Positions 27,070-40,087 of a DNA stretch of 64,000 nt are shown here, piece after piece; positions within the stretch are counted from its first letter, which is position 1, and every line of letters starts with the position of its first letter. The stretch covers positions 110,972,766-111,036,765 of the forward strand of contig NC_021673.1 in NCBI RefSeq assembly GCF_000247815.1, in the 5' to 3' direction. The notes beneath the pieces were generated by a model that was given only the letters and a program-made list of their open reading frames with translations, searched no databases and was not told the origin of the DNA. The stretch is from Ficedula albicollis. Lineage: Eukaryota > Chordata > Aves > Passeriformes > Muscicapidae. The position numbers and the translations under genes are program-made.

Positions 27070-27383
27070 GGGGGCCATTCTGCTCCCTGACACCATTTAC
27101 CATCCCAGGAGGACAGTTGTCCTGAGGACAAGCTGTCTTCCCACTAAAGACTGAGGCAAAGAAGGTGTTAAGCACTTCTGCCTTCTCTTCATCTGCAGCT
27201 TCTATGTTCCCTCCCTCATCCAACATTCTGGGGGCCATTCTGCTCCCTGACACCATTTACCATCCCAGGAGGACAGTTGTCCCAAGGACAAGCTGTCTTC
27301 CCACTAAAGACTGAGGCAAAGAAGGTGTTAAGCACTTCTGCCTTCTCTTCATCTGCAGCTTCTATGTTCCCTCCCTCATCCAA
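27070..27383. repeat. 160-bp tandem duplication inside CR1 ORF2
   Basis: Copy 1 is 27070-27223 and copy 2 is 27230-27383, with the six bases 'cattct' between them. The copies differ visibly only at 'cctgagg / cccaagg'. A normal CR1 has this segment once. As a result the 'EVLNTFFASVFSGKTACP' part of the remnant appears twice. Confidence 0.95.
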
Positions 27384-27815
27384 TAGAGAACAAAGATTGA
27401 TCTTATCCTTCCTTTTGTCATTAATATATTTGCAAAAACATTTTTTATTATCCTTTACAAAAGTTGCCAAATTAAGTTTGAACTGAGCTTTGGCCTCCAT
27501 AATTTTTACCTACATGCTCCAGCAACCCCCTTAGCTATTTCCTGAAAGACCTGACCCTTCTTCCAAAGATGACACATTCTCTTTTTATTCCTAAGTTCCT
27601 TCAAAACCTTGTTGCCCATCCAGGCTGGATGTTTGCCTCGTTGACTCATCTTTCAGCACACAGGGACATTCTGCTCCTGTGCCCTAAGATCTCTGTTCTG
27701 AAGCATGCCCACCGTTCCTGGACTCCTTTGTTTTTAAGGGCTGCTTCCCAAGGAACTCTCTGAATAAGCCTCCTAAATAGGCCAAAGTCTGCTCCCAGGA
27801 AGTCCAGTGTAGGGT

Positions 27816-30800
27816 TTCTTTATGCTTGCAGAGCACTTAAGCAAAGAGCAAAAGAATAGTCAAGCAAATGAGCCATAGAAAAGCTTCTATATAAGATGAG
27901 AGTAAAATTAAAAATAAAAGAAAAAAGAAAAAGAAAGAATAGTTTGGTGATGAGATAATTAGAGATTACTGGCAACATAAACTGACACTGAATGAGCAAG
28001 GTTTTCAGAAGTCAAGTGCTGAACACTGATCAGATGTCAGTGTTGAAACAACACATTTTAGTGGGTAGCCCTTGATCTGGAGGCCTTTGGATTGCTTCTA
28101 AATATCTGCAGAACATAATTATTAGAAACACAGTGATAATCCATTTAATCAGGACCTATATATCTGCTAGAAAGCCTTTAGGGTTCTGATATTTAAAAAG
28201 AAGAAAAAAAAAAAAGAAAAAATGGCCAAAAAATGAAAGCCAGTAACATCCAAAGACCAAGACATTGAGATCTTTGCTGTATTAGGTAATGGGATATAGT
28301 AATGATGCTCATCAAAGAAAAGTGATATGAAGGGATTTTAAACCAAGATAAACTTACTTGCCCTTTGTCATGAGACAAGAATAATGGGATAGTAGATGAA
28401 ACTGAAAGGAAATAAATTCAAACTGATAAAAGGGACGTTTTTTTTTATACAATGCATAATTAGTCAAACTCACCGCTATAAGATTTCACTGAGACATAGA
28501 GCTCAGAAAGAAAAACAGGCATTTATATGGATAATGAGGACATCTTTAGATAAGATGAAAAAGCAAAAAAGAATATAAAGAGTACTGCTTTGTGGCACAA
28601 ATCAAGTACCAGCTCAAGATAAAAAGCATTAAGAAATGGCATAGGACAGCATGACCCTCACAAAGATTATAAGCATCCTTTAGGAGACTGAACTATTATC
28701 CTAAGCATGAAGGCAGATACTCTCATACTTTTGATGCATTTTATTTGTGAAACGTTCTAGGTTCATAACCTCTAGGTCTACAAAACAGAGACACTCAGCA
28801 GATGCTAACAAGCAGAAAATATTTGGGCATAGGGTAAGGAAGAATTTGACAGCAAGAGGAACAGGGAAAGCCTAGACTTGATTGGCCTCATTCTTTCTGC
28901 AGTAGCAAGATTGCAAAAGGCTGTGAATTTCAGCACAGCTGAAGCTTAACTACTCCAGCCTTCTGTTTCTGCCTCAGTGGATTCTGCTTCTATCAGCATC
29001 AATGGGATTGGAATAAGGCTTTAGGGCAAGCATTTAACATAGACTTAAAATCTACAGTTTTATTTAAGCAACTTCTCTGGGGGTATTGACTAGTAAATCT
29101 TTGAAAAAGCATTTTTAAAATGTCAGGTTTTCTTACATCATGTGGTGGTAGTTCACTGTTTAGGAAATGAATATTCTAGTTCTGACTTGCAGCATGATGA
29201 ATCACTAGGTGACATACCAGTGTGCTTTTAACACTGTTGTGTTTGCATCAGGGGATGGTTGGGTTGATGTGCAGAAGAGAAAGCCAGGCCAGAACCTTCA
29301 CTCAAGAATAGATCTGTAATTCAACAATACTTGTAAGGGTTTCATTATTTCCTGTTCTTCTATTTTGGAATTCCAGTTGCGGCCTAAAATGGAGGATATT
29401 ATACTTGTGGATTAATGTTATATTAGGAACTTCTTCAAGGACCAGACATGCAATATAGGGAACCTGTGAACAGGATTGAAGAAGATCCTGGACGTGTGCT
29501 TGCAGTAGCAGGAGCCAAGAAGCCAAACAGCTAAGTGGGTTCAGCCAGAAATGTCCAACTTATGTTTGCAATCTATTGGGGTTACAGGAGGCAGCATTAG
29601 AGCTGTCACTGTTAGCTTTATGAAAAAGGAAGAATAATGTGCTGCATGGTGGAAAGAAAGAAAAGCAATGTCTGGAGGGAGAAGTAATACCAGCAGAACA
29701 TCTGGAGCACTAACTAAGAGCAGAAAGAAGGTGTCTATGTAAATACTGGAAGCAATTGAATTACGATAGTCCCGGTGTTTACTAACCCTTTTCTACCTTT
29801 AGACCAAAAAGAAGCCAAAGAAAACAGTAGTCTTTTGAGCTATCAGCCCCACTTTGCAAATCACATACATGGAAAGTGAGCCATCCAAAATTTCAATTTG
29901 CTATGATTCATACCTCTCTAATTTTGATTTATGATGATGTATCCTGTGCTTCATGATGCACAGTGTGAGAATGAGATGCCTAGTCTAGAACACTCTGGTG
30001 GGTAGGTTAGAGAAGTCTTTTTAAAAATAAGCTATATTCAAAACAGTCCTAAGAGAGTAAGGTATGTCAATCCATTCTTAAAAACTTGTTTTCACAGGAG
30101 AGAAAAACATATGAATATATGTATAGATACATGTAACATACCCACCCATTAACAAGGCTTTAGGCTCCAGTTTGGCAAGTTATCAGCCAGTTACTTTGGA
30201 TTTCAACAATTTTAGTCATGTAGAAGCCAATGTGTATACTTTAATGGTTTACTTGTACACTTTAAATTAGACATAAACCTGCTGAATCAGCAACAGAATG
30301 TTTCTTTTTCCTGAGCTGACATTAATAATCATGTTTTGGATCACTGGCCCTCCCACCCACCACAAGTGTTTGTATCTCTTTCACAAGAGAAGCAATGAGC
30401 TTTAAGTGCATCTGTAACCATCTCAAATCTCAGAATAAGAAGCTAGAAGGGAGCTAGGATTTTGACTCCTCATCCCAATTTCTCTTTCTAATACCACCCT
30501 TTCTTCTAATTCAAGCCTAGCTGGATTGCACATCACAAAGTTTACTAAAGAAGAGGAATACTATGCTTCATACAGAATGAATGTCCTTACAGGTGCTATC
30601 TCATTTCAGAGCTGTGTCTGCTTCTTCTACTGACCACATTTTGACCAGTTAAAATAATGCAGTCTTCAAATAGTATTCTTTCCCACTTGGGTAAATTTCC
30701 TTAGTCTGGTGTTTATTTAACTGTGCACAGTATATTCCTACATAACACTATATGTTGCAATTAGAATACCTTGTGAGGTTGGGAAGGCTGAGTTTCTTTC

Positions 30801-31341
30801 TTCTCCTGTTGTTTCAAAAGTAAACAGATTTTTCAGTATTTTCTATGTTGTCTTGTATTGGAAACCATTCTTGCACTCACAGATTTAGAATAACTGTGTA
30901 TGTATATCTTTGAGTAAATGTCTATGTGCATAGAAGTTTGCATATATGCATATGTAGAATTACTTCTGTGAACAGATACCTGTTTGATCAACCATGTTTC
31001 CCTTATTTTTCTTTTTATCTCTCTGAGCCATCAGTGACACATCAGGATATGACTAACAAGCTCCACACAGAGAAACAGTATTTTATCTGTAGAGTTATTT
31101 ATCAAAGGAGTCTGCTCCTTGCAAACTGGTCACTGCAATCATAAAACAGCATTAGGCAGAATATGTGATTAAACTGTTTTTGTTGGTAAAATAAAATATA
31201 TTTATCTGACTTACCTTTTCTTAAGGGATTTGCGAGCAGCTCTTATTTTAAACTTTAGTCAAAATGTAATCACTCTCTCTTTTTATCCAAATGTTATGTA
31301 TGGTTCTTCGAGTATTTTTCACTGATAAAGAGCTTCTCAGG
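27816..31341. other. Unique AT-rich noncoding stretch
   Basis: No gene or transposon is recognised. There is an A-rich purine tract at 27899-27937 and short A and T runs near 28203 and 28440. Open frames are below about 75 codons without recognisable domains. Confidence 0.6.
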
Positions 31342-31350
31342 TTTTTTTTT

Positions 31351-32047
<697 letters not shown>

Positions 32048-32060
32048 TTTTTTTTTTTTT

Positions 32061-33048
32061 CTGTGCTTATCTTTAGATATGAAAAACCTGTTATTGTTCA
32101 ATACTGAATAGTGGAGATAATACCCAATTTCTAAACTTTCAAGTGGAGCTTCATCTTGTACTCAGTGAGTAGAATAAGATATACATGACAATTGGCATTT
32201 CACATACCTTTATCTACAGTTTTTCCTCCCAGTCACGAAGTTATACAAAATAATTCTGGAGAGATGTGAGAGAGGAAAGAAGACTGAAATTAAAACCAAC
32301 CAAACAAAACACCCCACAAAAGTAAGACCTTCTTCTTATTGCCTTTGCTACAGCTTTCCAATAATTATGAAAGAGTGGCATATACTGAAATCAGACTACC
32401 ATTTTGGAGAAAGAAGCATACCCAACATTCTTCTGTGTTCTTTGTAAGGCATCAGTGATCTTAAAAATAAATAAAAGGTCATTATCTGACAGTTGAAGAA
32501 CTAAAGGCTGGAATTTAGCAGAATCAGACGCAGTCCTGCTGGGAAGGAGGGAGAAAAAAGTCTGTCTGCATTCTTTCATAGCTTCATAGGTTCATGCTAG
32601 GCATGACTGGTTGGCATAGGAATGTCTACTTCCATGACATCCCATAGAAATAATTGGCATCAAAGAGTCTCACTGAAGTATAGTGGTGTAAAGAACTATT
32701 CATGAGGTATTGCAGCTTGTTTGCCACCTGAGTGCACAGTCTGGCCCATAGTTATTATTATTAAAGCTTGTCAAAGCAAAGACTGTCATTCTGAGAGCAT
32801 GGGACAGAGAGGACAATGTCATATCAGCAGAGACATTGGCACCCTTTGTGAGGATGAAGAAGTGACTTGGCACAAAGACGATGAAACTACAGATATCGAG
32901 ACCTGTGCCTGCTCCAAATTCTGCTGGTTGGTGACTGAATTTAGCAATCTGTTCAGTGTCCTGAAAATTTAGCGTTTAGTCTCCACCCAGCTTTTATACA
33001 CACACAAAAAATTACTGTGTCCTTGTTGGTGACCACAGCAGGGAGACT
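32061..33048. other. Unique noncoding stretch
   Basis: No gene or transposon is recognised. The 83-codon frame at 32721-32972 is cysteine- and acid-rich but has no family resemblance that I can name and no splice context. Confidence 0.55.
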
Positions 33049-33690
33049 GAATTACAGAATCACGAAATGCCTGAGGTTGGAAGGCAGCTCTGGAGGTTAT
33101 TAGGTCCAACTCCACTGCTCAGGCAGCTTCACCTGCAACCAGTTGCCCAGGAACGTGTCCAAATGGCTTTTAAATATCTCCAAGTAGGGAGACTCCACTA
33201 GATTTATGGGCAACCTCTTCTAGTGCTTGGTCACCCTAAAGTAAAAAGAAAGGTTGATATTCAGATGGACCCTTATGTGTTTCAGTTTCTGCCTACTGGC
33301 TCTGGTCCTGTCATGAGGTGTCGCTGAAAACAGCCTGTCTCTGTCTCTTTTCATCCTCCTTGTATTTGCAGACATTGATAGATAGAATGTAGACATTTGT
33401 AGCCTCTGAGCCTTTTGTTCTCCAAGCTGAACAGCCCTAGCTCTCTCAGCTTCTCCTCACAGTTAAAATGTTTCAGTCCCTTAATTTTCTTTGTAGCTTT
33501 TTTTTTTGTTGTTTGTTTGTTTTTTGTTGTTGTTGGGTTTTTTTTGTCTTGCTTCAAGTATGTCCATGCCTCTCTTGTCCTGAGAATCCCAGAACTGGAT
33601 GTGGTACTCCAGATGTGATCACCAGTGCTAAGCAGAGAGAAAGGATTCCCTCCCTTGACTTTCTAGCACTTCTCCTAATGCAGCCCAGGA
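33049..33690 (-). mobile_element. CR1 LINE 3' portion with internal T/G-rich tract
   Basis: Reverse complement of a CR1 3' region. The 3' tip is 'attacagaatcacgaaatgc' (33051), followed by 'gaggttggaagg' and 'gtccaactcc'; the ORF2 C-terminal remnant is readable on the minus strand near 33485-33400 ('CEEKLRELGLFSLENKRLRG'). A T/G-rich low-complexity tract (33498-33549) interrupts it. It is 5'-truncated at about 33690. It differs clearly from the copy at 25291, so it is another subfamily or an older insertion. Confidence 0.85.
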
Positions 33691-34745
33691 GAGCAGGATA
33701 GATGACCATGAAGATTTGTCCTGTGCTCTAACTCACAACTCTGATCTTTTCTGAAGAAGGATACTGGCAGTACTGCACTCTGAAAACTTGACTGCCATCG
33801 TCTGTTAGTTAAACAGCCATTCTGCTGGTAAACACAGAAAGTCAGTCTTTAGACTTGTCAGTCCAATATCTGCTCAAATCTAGAGTCTCTTTTCCTTCCT
33901 TTTCAATATAGAGGCAGAACCTTGGCAATGACCAATCACACAAACCCTGCCTTGATATCCTCACCCCCACTGGGTTTGCACAGAGGAAGCAGCAGGAATG
34001 GTGCCAAAATTAATCTGGCACAGCAGATAAAAACAGCTGCTATTGTCCAAATGGTATTAGAGTAATTTTGATTCCTTGTATAATACCCCATAGATTAAGG
34101 CACTTATATATTTAAACCTGAAGTTTTACCACACAAAGAAAACCAGCCCAATGTGGGAAAATTACAAAGAATTTTTCTGTGTTTCTATTTTTTATGTTTT
34201 AGAAGATATTTAATTAATTAGATTGAATGAGTTGTTTAGATATATCTAATCTGTAATGATTATAAAATCAGAAGTATTTTTTAACCATAATAATGTCTAT
34301 TCTGCTAGCACTGGTACTTATGTCACTTGGTTTCCTGCTACAATCTCTTTATCTAAATTTTATGTATTTATCTGTGTATCTTTCATGTTTATACACCAAG
34401 CTTTCTGGCTCAGCTAACACACCACCTAAAATGATGTAGTTCTGCAAAGTGATGAAAACATAAAATTATTTCAGCCTGATCTGGAGCTCACATCTTAGTA
34501 CAGAAACCATGCTTGATAAATTTTTCTCTCCCAGCATAGCCCCTGGTAAACTAAACATCAGCAAAATGTTGCTGATTGCAGTAAATTTGCTATATCTTCT
34601 AGTGAACCTTAAGCTTTCATTCAGTCTCACATCAAGTGGGTATGGATTAGATTTTAGAAAGGGTGCATGACCTAATGCTTAACAATAAGAGAAAAAACAC
34701 CCACTGCTCATTTTGCTGGCTATTCAATACAGGATATAGCATAAA
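33691..34745. other. Unique AT-rich noncoding stretch
   Basis: No gene, repeat or transposon is recognised between the CR1 fragment and the target site of the next LTR. Confidence 0.55.
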
Positions 34746-34750
34746 CCTAC

Positions 34751-35275
34751 TGTCCTAACTTCAGCTGGAATAGAATTCCTTTTCTTCTTAGTAACTGGCA
34801 CAGTGCTGTGTTTTGGATCCATTACCAATATAATGATAACCTGTTGATGTTTCGGTTGCTGCCCACTAGTGCTTATCCTCTACATCAAGAACTTTCAGTA
34901 CCTACACACTGCCAGCAGGTTCACGAGAGCTGGGAGGCAGCACCACCAGAACAGCAGACCTGAGCTGGTCAAAGGGTTATTCCATACCATGGAATGTCAT
35001 GATCAGTACATAAACTGGGGGAGCAGGCTGGTTGTCATTGCTCAGCAGGTGCTGAGCAATTGTATTTGGCATCACTAGTGTTTCTTGGATTTTATCTCTC
35101 TCTCCCTCTCCTTTTTGTTCCAACAATAGCAGGAATATTAATAGTAATATTTTAACTTTTTCAATAATTAAACTGTTATTTCAACTCAGGAGGTTTATTT
35201 TCTTTTCCCTGATTCTCCTCCCCATCCTATCATGGGGCAGTGCAATGTATGAGCAGAGCAGTCTGGAATTAAACA
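34751..35275 (+). mobile_element. Solo LTR with intact 5-bp target-site duplication
   Basis: The element begins TGTCCTAACTTCAGCTGG and ends '...GGAATTAAACA', a 525-bp unit with TG...CA ends. It carries a TATA-like 'acataaactggggg' (about 35009) and an 'attaaactg' polyadenylation-like site (about 35167), so the + strand is sense. The five bases 'cctac' occur directly before (34746-34750) and directly after (35276-35280), an exact target-site duplication. A 5-bp duplication fits ERVL-type retroviruses, and the sequence resembles a common passerine LTR I know from memory. The internal retroviral genes are absent, which is the expected result of recombination between the two LTRs. Confidence 0.88.
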
Positions 35276-35400
35276 CCTACCTATCTGAGAAATTTCTATT
35301 TGCAAGGAGTGTGCAATCCTCAGGCTCTTAGAAAACAGAAATTATAACTTTTATTCAATCTTTTTTCCTTTAGAAAGGAAAATATGGTATTTTAAGTGTT

Positions 35401-35459
35401 GGACTTGTCAATCCTTGTGGGATCCTTCCAATTCAGAATACCCTGTGATTCTGTGATCT
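35401..35459 (+). mobile_element. CR1 LINE 3'-tip fragment
   Basis: About 60 bases of CR1 3' end in sense orientation: 'gggatccttccaattcagaa' then 'gtgattctgtgatctt', which matches the terminal ATTCTGTG-type short repeat of avian CR1. Nothing upstream of the tip is left. Confidence 0.65.
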
Positions 35460-36135
35460 TGCTCATGTGATGGAAAACCAAAGCAAAAAAAGCCCTTAGA
35501 CTCAGCACATTTTATAAATTACTGTATTAGGCAAAACAATCAATTAAAAATAAATTTTAACAAGGAACATCCATTTACCCACTTCCACCATGGTGTCCTT
35601 GAACATCAAGCTGTTGCTTTAGTCACTGTTCAGCCTCATTCAAACATTTTCTGTTATAATAGAGCATGCAATCTATCATCCAAAAAAATTGCAATCAAGA
35701 TTTACAGATTATGTCCCTAAAACTCAGCGCAAGCATTTTAAATAATCAATTGGTATTTAATTAACACACAATTGCTGCTCTAATACTGAATCAAATCCTC
35801 TTAAAGTGTGTCCATAATTCCCACTAGAGTGGTAATGTCCTGAGAGTGGAAGAAATACCCTGCGATCATTAGAAGAGTATTGCAAATTATGGAGTTTTTG
35901 TTAAGAGATTAAGCACTTCCAGAATCTATTACACATGGAAGAAAAAAGGCACTTTAGAACAGAAATGAATTATGGCACCTCCTTCCAATCCTTTAAAATA
36001 CATTTTCTGAACAAACAGATTATCTCACCATTCTTTCCAACTAATGTGCCTAAGACATCTGCATACTATTTTTTATAAAATATGTCACAAGAAACTGCTT
36101 AGGAAAAGTGATGCAAACACAATTTTTGTCAAGTT
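35460..36135. other. Unique AT-rich stretch, conserved-element candidate
   Basis: No gene is seen. The stretch has little simple sequence and many TAATTA/ATTAAT-like cores (for example near 35740-35765). See findings. Confidence 0.4.
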
Positions 36136-36549
36136 AGTTGCAGCACCTCTCATATGAAGACAGGCTGTGAGAATTGGGGTTGTTCAGCCTGAAGAAAAGA
36201 GGAGTCCAGGGTGACCTTACAGAGGCCTCTTAGTACCTGAAGGGGATTTACAAGAAGGCCTAAGAGGGACTGTTTTCACAAAGTATGTATTGATATGATA
36301 AGGAGGAATGGCTTTAAACTGACAGAGGGAGGATTAGATTAGATATTAAGAAGAAGTTCTTTATTATTAGGTTGGTAAGACACTGGAACAGGTTGTCCAG
36401 GGAAGTCCTGGGTGCCCCATCCCTGCAAGTGTTACAGGCCAGGCTGGATGGGGCTTTGAGCAACCTGGCCTAGTGGAAGATGGGTTGGCCAAGCCCATGG
36501 GCAGATGTGATGGAGCTAGATGATCTTTAAGGTCCCTTCCAATCCAAAC
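36136..36549 (+). mobile_element. CR1 LINE 3' portion
   Basis: Sense-strand CR1, from the ORF2 C-terminal coding part ('gcacctctcatatgaagaca', 'gttgttcagcctgaagaaaa', 'gacactggaacaggttgtcc') through the 3' UTR ('aaggtcccttccaatccaaa'). It is 5'-truncated, with indels that break the frame, and has no intact open frame. A tandem duplication starts exactly at its 3' end. Confidence 0.9.
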
Positions 36550-36784
36550 TTCATCTTATAATTGGTTATTTAGTGAATGAAATAAATATATAGACTAATT
36601 CTACCCAACATGTCACACCACAGCTAGAATGTAAAAAAAAAAACCAGATTTAAGAGGAGAATAATTCATCTTATAATTGGTTATTTAGTGAATGAAATAA
36701 ATATATAGACTAATTCTACCCAACATGTCACACCACAGCTAGAATGTACAAAAAAAAAAAAAACCAGATTTAAGAGGAGAATAA
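36550..36784. repeat. 115-bp tandem duplication beginning at a CR1 3' end
   Basis: 'ttcatcttataattgg' occurs at 36550 and 36665. The copies match except for their A tract ('gtaaaaaaaaaaacc' against 'gtacaaaaaaaaaaaaacc'), a length difference that could stop an assembler from merging two overlapping ends. Confidence 0.93.
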
Positions 36785-37599
36785 GAGTTGTCTTGAACTA
36801 TCCTGTTGTGCTGAAGAAAGGATTAATCAAAGCTGGAATTGTAAGTCCAGCACATATTTTGACTGAGGGAAATACATGTATTCAGCTCAATACATGGTAG
36901 CACTCTTTGTGATGGCATCCAGCTTCTTCCAAGCTGTGGTTTCCTCACGGGGAATGTGATCCTTCATATTTAGTTGGCTTTTCACTAACCCTTTTCTTTT
37001 TCTTCCCCACAAGGACCTTGTGATTTTTCAATGCCTTTATAAACCTAGCACTTATGGTCTCCTGAGGCAAAGATTTCTATGATCTAATTACTTACAATGT
37101 GCAACAGTACTTCCATTTGTTTAGCCTCACTGCCCAATCATTGTAGAGCATTAACTTCTAGTCTTGCTGCTGTACTACATTGATCATACTTTTGTATACT
37201 TTTGTCATCTACAATTTTAATCTCATGATTTCAGTGGGGGGCTGAATAACAGTCCTGAAAACTGATCCATTCCAAACAAAAAGATTTTGTACTAGCAATA
37301 AGTATTGCATTTCAAAAGAGTAGAATATACATAGGATAAATACTTTCAGTACTTCATGAAGTCAGCTGAATTCCAAGGTGCTGTTGCTGTTCCTCGGGTC
37401 TCATACAGAAAAAAACCTCTTTTGTTATGTATTCCCATGGTTTTGTGCTTGAACATCTATCAGAAAAAACAGGAAAAAAAATCTAGGTAAGTATCAAATA
37501 CAAAGCCATAATTCTGCAATGCTTAAATCAGTTGTTTCTACTACCAGATCCAGGATTCTTTTTAATGTGTTTTGTTTTTATTTGGTTTGGGGTTTTTTT
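36785..37599. other. Unique noncoding stretch
   Basis: No gene, transposon or clear repeat is recognised here. Confidence 0.55.
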
Positions 37600-37822
37600 G
37601 GTCCAAAATGATATATAATCTGATATATACATCTGTACCAGTGCTTGTGCAATAGTTATGTGCCCTTCCAGTTTTTTTTGGTCCAAAATGATATATAAAT
37701 ACATCTGTACCAGTGTTTGTGCAATAGTTATGTGCCCTTCCAGCTGATGGTCCAAAATGATATATAATCTGATATATACATCTGTACCAGTGCTTGTGCA
37801 ATAGTTATGTGCCCTTCCAGCT
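37600..37822. repeat. Three-copy tandem repeat, 64-74 bp units
   Basis: 'ggtccaaaatgatatata' starts at 37600, 37680 and 37749, each unit ending '...atgtgcccttccag'. The middle unit lacks ten bases ('atctgatata' region) and has one substitution (gtgTttg for gtgCttg). The first and third units look identical. The first and second are separated by a short T run. Confidence 0.93.
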
Positions 37823-39149
37823 GATCGACAAATATTCTGTTTCTTGAACTACTGTGATTCTCACATATATTGCTTCTCAAATATATGCCAGTGTGTGGCT
37901 CTATATCTGTACCCATATTCATATATTTATATTTCTATATATACATAAGTAACACCATTCCTTATATTGATAAAAGTTGTTCTAAAGTCCATGATTAAAA
38001 ACTTGTCTGTAAGTGAAAAGCACCAAGGAGGACTATTCTGTGGAATTTTTCATCTGAAGTGCTTCCTGGGTATACCCACCAGAAAATTTCTTATTTTCCA
38101 GTCTCATCTCCTACAGAAATAACACATGGTGGTGATCATATCTAAATACTTGGAGCTACTTTGACTATATTTTGCAGAAGAATGTGCTTGACAGCTAATT
38201 AGGTTTTCCAGAATTTTGTAAAACCAGACATGGCCAAACAAAGAAGGAAAATCCTAATGATTTTCTAACAGAAGATGCAGAAGGAAACTAGACATTAGCA
38301 GACATGGGACAGCCAATCTGGGAGAGAGGATACATCCCTGAACTACAGGAAAGATTCAGCTGGAACTTATTCTATCTTAAACTCCAAAGCTGCTCAAATG
38401 CACATGAATTTATTGAGAAACCAGGCTCCTCATTAGACTGGGACAGATATTATTGTTACCATGAAGGACTATTAAAAAAAAGTAGATGTTGTATGTATGC
38501 TTTATATGTACACATACATATCTGCACAGACAAATCCAAGGTCATATTCGTGTATATGCATAGAGGAAAAATTTGTGGCTTAATTCCCTTTTCATCTCAT
38601 ATTGCCATAATTTTATGACCATTTGGAGCTCTTCAGTGAATCATTCTATTCCACATAATGATAGAATATTTTAATCATGGAAAGCATTAATATGAAGGTT
38701 GGCACATTAAAGACTAAAACCATATTAGTAACATTAATAAAAGTAATATTTATTTTTTTAAGAGGCCAGCTGGCTACACAGAATCCCAGATTTGATTAAT
38801 ATCCTTAATTTATTAGTCTCCTCAGCTTTATTTTTCTTTTCTTTAATACATTTATATTAATTAAGTCCGTCAGCTATATTATAAGTTCATTCCACTACTC
38901 AGCACCTTCTCTATCTAATAATTGATTTTTGAGTTCACTTTCTATTTATGTATATTTTCTTTGTCATTTAAATTCCATTCTACTTGACCTGAAATCTCAC
39001 CAAGATAATCAGTCTTAGCTAGGAAAGGCATGTTACATAGTAGGAATTTTGGACAGGTGTACGGCTCATTAGGTGAAAAAACCGTCTGGATTGCTGAGTG
39101 CAAACTGTGGTGGTGAATGGATTTATATCCTGCTGGTGACTGATAAAAT
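37823..39149. other. Unique AT-rich noncoding stretch
   Basis: No gene or transposon is recognised. A 104-codon frame at 38304-38618 has no recognisable domain. Confidence 0.55.
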
Positions 39150-39634
39150 ATGGTGCTCCCCAGGTGTTCACTTTTGGTGCCAGTTCCATTTAATATCTTT
39201 GTCAATGACCCAGATGAGGGGATTGAGTCCAGTGAGTTTGCAGATGACACCAAGCTGGGTGGCAGTGTTGATGTGCTGGAGGGCAGGGAGGCTCTGCAGA
39301 GGGATCTGGACAGGCTGGATCAATGGACCAGTGGTGTGAGGTTCAACAGGGCCAGGTGCTGGGTCCTGCACTTTGGTCACAACAACCCCAGGCAGCACCA
39401 CAGGCTGGGGGAAGACTTGCTGGAAAGCTGCTCCAGGACAAAAGACCTGGGTTGTCAAATTTTGGAACAGATTGGCCAAGAATGTGGCTGAACTAGCATC
39501 CCTCAAGTTATTTAAAAGGCATGTAGATGTGGCTCTTGGTGATATGGTTTAGTGGTGGACTTAATAATGCTGGGTTAGTGGTTGGACTTGAAGATCTCAG
39601 AGACATTTTCCAGCCTAAACTGAATAATTTTGTG
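39150..39634 (+). mobile_element. CR1 LINE fragment with internal deletion
   Basis: Sense-strand CR1 with the catalytic box region of the reverse transcriptase ('PFNIFVNDPDEGIESSEFAD' around 39183-39242, then 'DTKLGGSVDVLEGREALQRD') and the following ORF2 sequence to about 39448. It then jumps to the C-terminal/3' part from 'ttttggaacagattggcc' (39459) and ends in a degenerate 3' tip ('ttttccagcctaaactgaat'). The middle of the usual sequence is missing, which indicates an internal deletion or joining of two pieces. It is not functional. Confidence 0.87.
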
Positions 39635-39702
39635 CTAAATTTGAGGCCTGAGCAATTTGCAAAACTGATTTTTACGATAAGATGAAATCTTCATGTGTTA
39701 AC

Positions 39703-39748
39703 TGTTTTTGTTTGTTTGTTTGTTTGTTTTGTTTGTTTGGGTTTTTTT
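39703..39748. repeat. (TTTG)n tract followed by T run
   Basis: An imperfect TTTG tetranucleotide microsatellite just beyond the CR1 3' end, ending in a run of T. Confidence 0.85.
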
Positions 39749-39941
39749 TAACATAGACACCTCTATACTACTTCATGTTTTTTCTACTGAGCTATCTGAC
39801 TGTCATCAAGTAGGTATTGAGCAATGACTTTTAGCTGGAAAATGCAGCTATTTCGTTTATCCTCCCTCGGGTATGGGCGTTTTATTTCTTTTACAGGTAT
39901 GATGTATTATACATCTTGACTCTTAAAGAGTAGATCAGAAG

Positions 39942-40087
39942 GGGCATTGTGAACGAAGAGAAGTAGGTGATGTTGGATCTGAGTCAGATTTTCTAAAGAT
40001 TTTTCCTGCAGTCAGGGCATTGTGAACGAAGAGAAGTAGGTGACGTTGGATCTAAGTCAGATTTTCTAAAGATTTTTCCTGCAGTCT
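39942..40087. repeat. 73-bp tandem duplication
   Basis: 'gggcattgtgaacgaagaga' occurs at 39942 and 40015. The copies abut and differ at two bases (gatgttgg / gaCgttgg and tctGag / tctAag). Confidence 0.95.

Noticed and set aside
32721..32972. Cysteine- and acid-rich 83-codon frame as a small secreted protein
   Set aside because: No signal peptide, no recognised cysteine spacing, no splice or promoter context; consistent with chance.
37600..37822. Regularly spaced repeats as a CRISPR array
   Set aside because: The sequence is vertebrate, the units abut or have trivial spacers, and there are no unique spacers of constant length.
39931..39950. 'agatcagaagg' as a second adapter residue
   Set aside because: It matches the adapter start only partly (AGATCgGAAGAg expected) and continues naturally into the duplicated genomic unit.
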